Shown one piece after another: positions 56,281 through 64,000 of a stretch of DNA of 64,000 bases. The stretch covers positions 142,631-206,630 of the forward strand of contig BRXU01000065.1 in the NCBI GenBank assembly GCA_030267565.1, given 5' to 3'. The position numbers were made by a program, and so were the translations under genes. The notes beneath the pieces were generated by a model. The model ran no database searches. It saw only the letters and a program-made list of their open reading frames with translations, and had not been told where the DNA came from. This stretch comes from Pleodorina starrii (lineage: Eukaryota; Chlorophyta; Chlorophyceae; Chlamydomonadales; Volvocaceae). Each line of letters begins with the position of its first letter. The first letter of the stretch is position 1.

Positions 56281-57786
56281 TGATGGGACCTTATCAGGCA
56301 AAGTTTTCACAAGGACACCAGCTGTTTCTATGGAGTTCTCGTTGGAAGACCATGGGGGGTTTTTTTTTGGCCCCTCGGTGATACTATCTCCTGCGGGCCA
56401 ATGGACCGGTTGTCGATCTCTCTTGGCGTGCGATTCACGTGCTAGCGCCGCAACATACTCGTCGACTGGGCAGACCGTCGGATTGAATATCCGAACTTAT
56501 GATTCCCGCATGCTTCTGGTCGGCTATTGCTAACGGCATCCGCTCCGAGCGGCGGCTGTGACGAAGAGGTGGGACTGAACCTGGCCTATCGTTTGGTTCT
56601 GTCGGTCTCGATTCTGACCGATGCAGTGCCTGATCATTCCAAACCTTCTCGAAGAACCTGCCATGAGCGAAGCCGGGTTTTCGAGACTCTTTGCGATCGT
56701 GCTTTGCGGCAGTGTTACGAGGCCGTGCTGACAGCGCGCTGCAATCAGTCATCACCGAAGGCCTCGTTGGCGGCAGGCAGTTACGGGGCGGACGCATTCT
56801 CTGATCAAGGCCGACGAGAAATGGCCAGCCGCTATCAAGCAAGATCCGCGGCCGAAGATTGGTCCCGTACGGGCGACACTGTCACCCGAGCCACACAAGA
56901 GTATTCTGGAACACTCTTGATGATACGGCATTTGGCGCCGTTCCACGTCAGTGCAGCCTAAAACGCTTTCGGCCGACCGATCCTGCTGCCCGCTTCACAA
57001 GGTGCGAAAACGGCGACAGGCCTTTCTTTGGCCTACAGCAGCCAACTAATCTTCGTCGAGTCTAAAGCACGCGATCATCGTGGATGTGGATGCAAACGGC
57101 ACCCATCCGCCAGGCGGAGGTGGCGTGTGTATCGTGAGATGATCGTGCGCACCGAGGAGACCATTTGGACTGCATCCCGACATACGCTTGTCGCCCGCCG
57201 ATACTAGCATATTAGCAAGGCGACATGCTGGATCTGGCTGGTCCGAAACGAGCAGAGATCGAGCCGCATATTGCCCGTCTTCGACAAGACCGAACGCGGT
57301 GACGGTGCATTCCCGGCCACAGCCTTTGCTTTTGGACCACCGCGTCCAATGAATATAGCACTCTGCCGCCGGCGGCAAGAAGCTGAAGAAATACTGGCGC
57401 GGAAGATGCGCAAGCCGCGATCCGGCGTCTGCAAGGATGGAAACGTGAACCCCGCTACTATGCCAGCAAGCATGACTGCTCCCGTATGCCCCCTGAAGCC
57501 GCCAATTGCACCCCGGGCGCCGCCGTACCGCAAGATCGCTCGCCATCCGCACGAGGAGACCCGCGCGAGAGCGTGCCCGCCAGCTGGGCAAAGTAACCGA
57601 TGCTTACCGTCGCATCAAGCTATGCCAAGAAGAAGGTCGATGATGCTGTTTTGCCCACAGCTACTACTGCCTGAAGCGGATCATACGCCTCGACCGTCCC
57701 GCGACTACGCGCGACCGAACGGTGCAAAGAACGAGTTCCATCTGGCCGCGACCTGTCCAGAACCTGCGGAAAACTCGCCAAATTGA
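56281..57786 (+). pseudogene. IS1182-family transposase remnant
   Basis: Pieces in changing phases follow the IS1182 order: M-M-G-P near 56281, R-M-L-L-V-G-Y-C, L-N-L-A-Y-R, A-V-P-D-H-S-K, L-D-D-T-A-F-G-A, S/P-T-D-P-A-A-R-F-T, and finally P-N-G-A-K-N-E-F-H-L-A-A-T. The catalytic core is interrupted many times, so the element is dead on its own. Confidence 0.75.
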
Positions 57787-57855
57787 TCCCGATGACGCCA
57801 AAGATCCGCCCTGAAGAGGCGCAGTCGCTTTTGTTATACCAGGGCGACGAGCGAT

Positions 57856-58828
57856 CAGACGGAGCGTGGATTTTTCAACGGTATCCGGGACAAAGCTGAC
57901 TCCTCAGCGGACCCAGCCGCAAAAAACTGTCCAAGCTGGTCAGCAACCTTCGTCAGGAGTGCCTCCTGCCAGCCATGTGGTGCCGCGCTTGCGATCCCAT
58001 GTGCGTAGGACGATCTGATCACATCCAAGCAGTCCAAGGATTTTTGCGGGATCGCCATAAAGGCATTTCCATGTCATCATGGCTTTGACCAGTAGAACTC
58101 CGAGGGAGCAGCGTAGACGCAATTCGCCCTGACCGCTTTGTCCGCGTCGGTCCAATCGTCATAATCGAACTCAAGCCCTGCGCGATATATCTGCGAGCAT
58201 ACCACGCAACCACATCCGAGTTTTTTCGGGTGGCGGTCAAGATAATCCCGGTTGTTCTCTGCCCCGGCGGCGGCCTTCTGCAGGATACCAAAGGTCGGGG
58301 TGAGCCTGAAATCGCCGCCTCCTGCCTTCTCGCTTTGGGGCAAAGATGAACCAGTGCCACCAGCTTTTGGCAAAGCGCACAGTCCTAACCCGGTTCAGAA
58401 GCCTCGTAGAGATCGAATAACCGTCCATGACGACAAGGCCGGCAACACTTTCGGGGAAATCCATCGCAAGCCGAAATGCCCGAATATGAAACCGCGATCA
58501 TGCCCCGCGACCACCGAACCTGTCATGTCCGAGCACTGCCATGCTCTCATATAACGCTTCTGCCTTCGGCCGTTGCCGAGCTACCGGCCAGTGTTTCCGG
58601 TTTGATTACTTCGCCCAAAGCCCGGCATATCCGCACAAACCCACATGGAAATTGCGCGCGAGTTGAGGTGCCACCCTGAACCAGGTGGGTGTGCGTTCTC
58701 GGGTGCCCGTGAAGAAGCAGGATTGGGAAACCACAACTGCCACACACCGCACGCGGATCTGACCACGAGGCGATGTTGTCACGAGCTGTTTCGGTGAAAC
58801 CTTCAAAAAGAATTCGGACACCCAGCAA
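57856..58828 (-). pseudogene. Haloacetate dehalogenase-like alpha/beta hydrolase, frameshifted
   Basis: From the minus-strand start: F-E-G-F-T-E-T, P-I-L-L-L-H-G-H-P-R-T-H-T, V-C-A-D-M-P-G-F-G-R-S, then G-H-D-R-G in the next phase (nucleophile Asp), M-D-F-P-E-S-V-A-G-L-V-V-M-D, W-W-H-W-F-I-F-A, Y-R-A-G-L-E-F-D-Y-D-D, and a C-terminal A-D-Q-L-G-Q-F-F. Order and motifs are those of fluoro/haloacetate dehalogenases, which hydrolyse C-halogen bonds via the Asp. Four or more indels. Confidence 0.7.
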
Positions 58829-59012
58829 ATCCTTCGATCAGGCCGTTCTCCTTTTTGCTTAGGCACTACGCCCTGCAAGGAGGCTAGTTCCGAATGACAG
58901 CGCAATGGGCCTCTTCGCGCCGACTGCTGACCGTCCGCTTTCGTCCAACTGGCAGGCCGGAGAGGCAGACTGCCCGACAGAAAAAGAGCAGAACAATGTG
59001 CCCCAGAACATC
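58829..59012. other. Spacer before repeat copy 2
   Basis: Leader of the broken hydrolase; no other feature seen. Confidence 0.4.
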
Positions 59013-59590
59013 GGGTGGCAGGGTTCAGTTAGTTCTGCCTTCAGCCGGTGGGAAAAATTGCGTGAAAATCAGTAAGGTCTGTCTCCGATGCGAAGGCGGG
59101 CTTGCCTTTCCTGTCACAAAGGTCTGCCGCAGATGGGAACCGCAGCCCAATCTATTCCCCGTGGTTTCGAACTGGTCCGACATGTCGTGGCGCTCCTTCC
59201 TGTTTCCGCCAGTGGCGAAGCCATTGCTAGCTTTTCAACTTGGATGACCTCATGTCATCCGAAGGGCAAAGCAGGGTGGGCGAAGCCCGACCTGCGGCCG
59301 GATGGTGATCTGACACACGGGGCCGGAGCGGTGAAACTGGGAGAGACCCGCGCGCCCCGCGCGTGGGAGGAACCGGATTTCTCCGTGGAGGCTGACGCGC
59401 AGTGGCACCAGAGCCCGTGTTCGGATCGCCGGCCGGATGGCAGGCGGAAATAAGAAATGAAAGATCGTCAGCCGTGCCAGAGCGAAGCGGAGGCGCGGCT
59501 GTCTATTGAATCAGCGATCGCGGTGCCCGCGATCACCATATCCCTGAAAAGCAGCCTCTCGACTGCTAGGTAGCATCGACACAAAGAGCC
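59013..59590 (+). repeat. Diverged ~575-bp direct repeat, copy 2
   Basis: Same orientation as 54349-54921, with scattered substitutions and single-base indels. The two copies bound 4.1 kb holding the broken glyoxalase/TetR pair, the IS1182 remnant and the hydrolase. Confidence 0.85.
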
Positions 59591-59817
59591 CGTTTTGCGG
59601 TCATTCGGTCATCGGGTTTTCGACCTGTGGGTAAGGATACCTCTGCGTGGCCTCCTTGAAGAGAGCGCCGTTGCGGCTGTCGAAGTGATGGCCAGTCGCC
59701 TCTGAGTTAAACGACCTTATGCGGTCTGGTCCGGAAGACCCGAAACGCGTTCACGCACGCAGTTCCGTCACCAACGCGGCAGAAAAATAGAGGTCACATG
59801 AGTGAAATAGACAAAAC

Positions 59818-60330
59818 CTAATGGCCAGATGACCCGAGTCGTTTGCAACTCGTCACTGTCAGAATAGCTGACGCAAAGTTTTTTGTCGGGTTCTGAACAG
59901 CGTTGCCGGTAAGGGCCGGGAATGAAAGGTCGCAAAAGGCAACTTCCTCAGGCTGCCGCTCGTAGACTCGCGACTGGTTGATCGTCACAAAGTCCAGAGT
60001 AAGGTCGTCAGTCAAGACAGCACTGATCTTGGCTAGAACATCATCGGTCGCATGGGCGAGATCAGCATCTGCACGATCACGAACCAAATACAATGCCCAT
60101 GGACGATGGTTTCCAACTCGGCCCGTGGTAACTTCATGGGCGGCAGAATCATACCCTCCCCACAGGATGTATCCGATCCCTGCTTCTCCATCGATGGGCA
60201 ACTCCCGAACGGCTGAAGCGGTTGCAATATCCGCGATAGACCGTACGCAGGGAAACTTCGACGGACGGGCCTCAGCAAACCCCAACGCGCATTGATCGGC
60301 CTTTGGGGGCTGGCGTCGCAAGACCTGAAC
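59818..60330 (-). pseudogene. Unrecognised gene, probably frameshifted at the 5' end
   Basis: A 770-base frame ends at 59818. Only the last two-thirds looks protein-like (C-V-R-S-I-A-D-I-A-T-A-S-A-V, I-G-Y-I-L-W-G-G-Y-D, A-L-Y-L-V-R-D-R-A-D-A-D). Upstream of about 60330 it loses protein character, and the likely start is in another phase. Divergent from the glyoxalase remnant at 60492. No family recognised. Confidence 0.35.
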
Positions 60331-60491
60331 GATCTGCAAGGAAGACGGTCTGCGCGACGCATGGCTGGACTTCTCCTCCGCATCAGGCTGCTGCATCAAA
60401 ACGCTGGCAGTAGGGGACAGATAGTAATGCATCTGCAAACCGGTGGCTTGAAGGAAATCTACACAAAAACGTGGTCCGACTTCTACTCCTA

Positions 60492-60928
60492 CGGCATTGA
60501 TCCACCTGAACATTGGCGTCATCGAATGGGGAAAAAGCCCGAGACTTCTTACGTGATGGGCGCTTGCGCCGTTGGGCATATCGAACATCAGTCTGTCATT
60601 TCCGCCAGAATGGAGCCGTACCGGGTGGAGAACAGTCGACTAGAAGTGGAATGCTTTTTCGGCTTTGGCGTCGAAAGACAACCCTTACAAGCCGTTCGTC
60701 TGGCTTGTGGACAACGGCCAGCCGGGAGAAGGTCTGCACAATCGCCTTCGCCTCACCCACAGCGCGAGCAAAGTGGATGCCTTCTACAAGGCCGCGCTCG
60801 AGGCAGGTGGCTTGAGACAACGGTGCGCCCGGTCTTTCGGCGCTACCACGAGAATTACTATGGTGCTTTTGTTCGTGATCCCGACGGCAACAACATCTGA
60901 AGCTGTCTGTCACGCGCCAGAGAACTGA
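60492..60928 (+). pseudogene. VOC/glyoxalase-family protein, frameshifted (second)
   Basis: Starts near H-L-N-I-G-V, then G-K-S-R-D-F in another phase, F-G-F-G-V, K-D-N-P-Y-K-P-F-V-W-L-V-D, F-A-S-P-T-R-A-K-V-D-A-F-Y-K-A-A-L, Y-H-E-N-Y-Y-G-A-F-V-R-D-P-D-G-N-N-I and E-A-V-C-H-A-P-E-N. Nearly every residue expected for a bleomycin-resistance/glyoxalase fold is present, but four or five single-base shifts break it. Confidence 0.8.
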
Positions 60929-60999
60929 TATCCGCAGTCGCGGTTCCCTCGCTGAGCCATTTTTGACCAGGTCCGCAAACGCATTATGTGGCAAGCAAG

Positions 61000-62258
61000 T
61001 GAGAATGGATCGCCGTGGATGGACAGCAATGTCCCTGTGGATTCAACGGGTGGACCGCAACACACTGTCCGAACTTCTCTGCGGGGGTCTGATACTCCGC
61101 AAGGTCTTTTCGAGGCCGCTCGTTCAGACCACTGTCGTGCGATGGCGCTAAGCCTTGCCTGGCTGTGGGTCGACATATCGATGCCCCGCGGGAAGTATTG
61201 GCGCAGAAGTCGGTTGGTGTTCACCGTTGGTTCCCCGCTGCCACGGTGACCTGCGGATCGCAAAAATAGACTTCGATTTTGGTCGCCATGGGGAACCTGG
61301 CATGATACATTCATCTCCGATCCGCGGTCCCAGGTCAGGGACCTGTAAAGCTCGTGCGGCAGCTTGCGCGCTTGCTTGATCAGCGCCGCAATGACGCTCG
61401 CAGTGTCCTTGTTGCCGACCATTGCCAGCATCACGAAGCGGGACAAACAGCGCGATCAATCCAATGTGGCGATATAGCTGTTGTTGGCGCCTACGATCAG
61501 ATCGCCCTCCCAATGCCCCGGCACAGCGAGATCTTCGATTTCCGGCGTGGCGCTCGGCTGATGGGAACTGCATCCTTGATCTTGCGCAGGTTACAACCCT
61601 TTCCTGTGTCGCGTGCCTTGAGCGCCTCATCGCACGAGAACTGCGCAGGCAATCCTGCAATTCCTTCTTCAGAACCCCGCGGGTCTGGAAACGTTAAGGC
61701 TTCCGGTAGATCGTCTCATGCGACGCCACAAGTCCGTGGCTTTCATCATCAGGATGGCTTGCGCCTCAGCCAACCAGCGATCTGCTGAGGCGAACCATTT
61801 CAGGGCGCAGTCATGCGCGCAATCAGCCGGCACAGACGTTCGTTGAATGAGAGCTTACAGGCTTTTGGGCCGCGTCGCGCAGTTCCAAGCCCGTATATAT
61901 CTGAAATCCGCCTGCAACGATAGGCCTCTCGCCCACCGTTCCCGGCCTTACCTCACACGTGATGGTGGAGGGTGCCCGGGCCAGATCGTGCGCGATCGCA
62001 CGTAAGGACAGATCAGCCACAAGCCCGCGAGAGATCTCTTCCCTCTCGCGCAACAACGTCAGAGAACGACGCGGGATCTGACGCGTGCCGGGGGGGCCCT
62101 GATACCGCCCGGGCGTGCCAGATGGGGGAAGATCGAACGACTGACGCGCGACCAAAACTCCGACCCGATCGAACTCAGGCGACTCTCCGCGCTGCCATCG
62201 ATCCCCACATCTCCGACTTCTGTGCTTCGGTGTAGAACGTCCGCGTGCGATACTTCAT
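61000..62258 (-). pseudogene. IS30-family transposase, frameshifted
   Basis: N-terminus M-K-Y-R-T-R-T-F-Y-T-E-A-Q-K (62258), then [29 protein letters not shown] (phase-shifted), N-K-D-T-A-S-V-I-A-A-L-I, L-P-H-E-L-Y-R-S-L-T-W-D-R-G-S-E-M, N-T-N-R-L-L-R-Q-Y-F-P-R-G. This is a full IS30 transposase order with at least five frame changes. Confidence 0.8.
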
Positions 62259-63250
62259 GACTGGACACTCCATCTTTGCAAAAAGACTATATAGTTGTTG
62301 CGGCCACCCGTTTGAAAAAAATTCCCCGCACGGGACGAAGCGGTCATTCAGTGGTGGCGACTCGTCGGAACGTGTCAGGGTAATCGAGCACGAGACCAAC
62401 CTTCGATCAACTTCAAGTTCAGCCGTGAACGCCCGGAACAGAACCTTAATACCGATAGCGGCGATCCGGCGTCAGGCCAGGTATAGCGCTGCTCATGCCG
62501 GTCGCGGCAAGAAATCTCTCCGTCGACCTGGTCTGGGAAGGCGGGACGTAGGCTACCGTTATATGTCCTTGCTCTCCTGTTTCCGAAGGTTCAGGCGCTT
62601 GATCGGGAGGCGTGTTGGTGGCGGGCGTGATTCCAATTTCGACCGTCGATACAGCCGTTTAGGCTTGGCAACGGCCTGTTTCCGAGTCACAACATCGCCA
62701 GTTTCCCCCCACCATCGGATTCGACATGCAGACACGGGCCGCCGACATATATACGACCTGAACAGACCCGCGTCCGGAAATCGGCGTCCCTGCCACGGAC
62801 ATTGTAGTATAACGCCATAAGCTCCGTGCCGGGTTCCTCCGGCCACAACTACCTTCAAGAAGCAGACCCTCGGTACTTTCAAGGCACAGGCAATGTTCAA
62901 AAGCCCGCGACCTTCCCAAATACTTGCCCACCGCACAACATCGCAGACAGCCATAGACTTTCCTTCCACAACATCGAACATAACCCATGAACGCTATGAC
63001 AGGGCCGAACGTCCGTAAAGGGCTTAGGCTGTGTGGAAAACGTCAGCAGCATGCCGGCATCCAAGGGCATTAAGAGCGAAGATCTAGCTCGCGTTTGCTG
63101 AATTGCAGACAGACCACGAAGGAGCGGCGCCTTTCAGAGCCTTCAGAGCGGCTCATCAGCCCTTGGACCCCGATCAGCGCTACCATTTCGCTTTGATATT
63201 GTAGGGCGAGGACGTTCACCGCGGAGCTCTGTTTCAACATTCCTCAGTCG
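62259..63250. other. 990-bp stretch without a recognised gene
   Basis: Minus-strand frames around 62560-62990 contain an unusual number of Cys and Gly but no motif I know; given the frameshifts either side, this may be one more broken gene. No repeats or terminators stand out. Confidence 0.4.
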
Positions 63251-63255
63251 TTGGG

Positions 63256-64000
63256 TCAGAAAGTGGGACGTGCCCATCCCAACGCCTTGATTGGTGCCAC
63301 ATACGGGTGCTCGACCGTGCCTCGGCGGATTGTCATCGGTTCGGTCGGGCCGATCAGCCTCGCCCGCGCCGCCTCAACCAGATGCTCGTGCGCCCACCTT
63401 GTGATCCGGCGTTCCTTGCCGGACGTGCCTCGCGATTTCATCAGGCACGTGCCGCACTCGCTGGTCCAGTAGGCGGCGGAGTTCCAATGCCGTCTTCCTC
63501 GGTTCGTGTAGCGATAAACGGTAGCGCTTCCCCTACGGGACAACGATAGATATCCGCGTTGGCCTCATATGCGACGTCCGCCTTATTCATACATGCCCTT
63601 GAGGCGGTTGCCCCGACGTCCCTCGGGGCGCGGGATCGTCGTGGTGATTGTCCGCCTTTGTGACAGGCCAGGATTCTGCCGCCCGCTGAAGTAGCCTTTG
63701 TCGGCCAGCACATGCATCTCGTCGCGGTGAAGCGCATCCTTGGCCGCTTTTGCCATCGGCAACCAGAAGAATCACGGTCATGAACCCCGGTTGGTGACTT
63801 CATGCGCGACGATCAGGTGGGTCTCGGTGTCGACGGCGGTCTGGACACTTGTAGCCGACCATTCCGCTGTTCCGGGCGCTGGTCGCCATGGCGCGGGCAT
63901 CGGGGTCCGTCTGCGATATCTGCCCATCACCGGCGCATCGGACAAGGCCCGCCCTCATGGCTTGCAGGTTTTGGATATGCTGTCGGACACGCCCGTAACG
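63256..64000 (-). pseudogene. IS1182-like transposase remnant, cut by window end
   Basis: From the right edge leftwards: T-D-P-D-A-R-A-M-A-T-S-A-R-N-S-G-M-V-G-Y, E-M-H-V-L-A-D-K-G-Y-F-S-G-R-Q (second catalytic Asp), I-Y-R-C-P-V-G-E, G-K-E-R-R-I-T-R-W-A-H-E-H-L-V-E-A-A, and R-R-G-T-V-E-H-P near the C-terminus. It changes phase several times. A different IS1182-type copy from the one at 56281. Confidence 0.75.

Noticed and set aside
1..64000. CRISPR array, tRNA or rRNA genes
   Set aside because: I looked for regularly spaced identical repeats and for tRNA-like cloverleaf ends and found none; the only long repeats are the 71-bp leader and the 575-bp pair.

Overview
The window reads as part of a conjugative plasmid from an alphaproteobacterium, most likely a Rhodobacterales member close to Paracoccus. 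The basis is the GC-rich coding style and the gene families present: a DUF3768/ParB/ArdC plasmid accessory set, a compact virB operon with virD4, a VirD2-type relaxase and a MobC-like accessory, an RcgA/RcgR-like pair, and two sites that look like EcfG general-stress promoters. All identifications come from reading protein motifs and DNA repeats by eye; no searches were run.

Layout. Positions 1-9000 hold a glucan-synthase tail, an IS3 element, an IS110-type element, and a divergent GlxA-type regulator/MFS transporter pair whose shared promoter region carries an IS66 element with a perfect 8-bp target duplication, followed by an acetyltransferase. Positions 9400-13650 are plasmid housekeeping: a parB with a late frameshift, a 36-residue ORF, DUF3768, small unknowns, and a DUF1173 gene cut by an IS5-type element. 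That IS joins DUF1173 to an unrelated glycosyltransferase/acyl-CoA dehydrogenase cluster. A manganese catalase follows. At 17.6-21.2 kb one IS5-family element is split into three pieces by two different IS1111-type insertions, with a tetR fragment on one side and an intact tetR on the other.

Positions 22-27.6 kb form a stress island: DUF2382, a membrane protein, a Na+/H+ antiporter, a DUF892 protein with a histone-like tail, and a PAP2 phosphatase. Two of its transcription units have GGAAC-N16/17-(C/G)GTT promoter matches. A scar of broken nuclease and umuDC pieces comes next, then a winged-helix protein that may be the replication initiator.

Positions 29.5-50.2 kb are the conjugation region. 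A putative lactone hydrolase/membrane protein pair (rcgR/rcgA) is divergent from the operon virB1-B2-B3-B4-lipoprotein-transglycosylase-B5-B8-B9-B10-B11-orf-B6, which is followed by an H-NS-like gene. On the other strand lie mobC-relaxase-virD4. A perfect 17-bp inverted repeat just upstream of mobC is the best oriT candidate.

From about 50.8 kb to the end almost every recognisable gene is interrupted by frameshifts: a ParA/VirC1 homologue, ArdC, a glyoxalase/TetR pair, a dehalogenase-type hydrolase, a second glyoxalase, and IS1182, IS30 and IS1182-like transposases. Two diverged copies of a 575-bp repeat flank part of this zone. It is either decaying DNA or poorly corrected sequence; the reading frames alone cannot separate the two.
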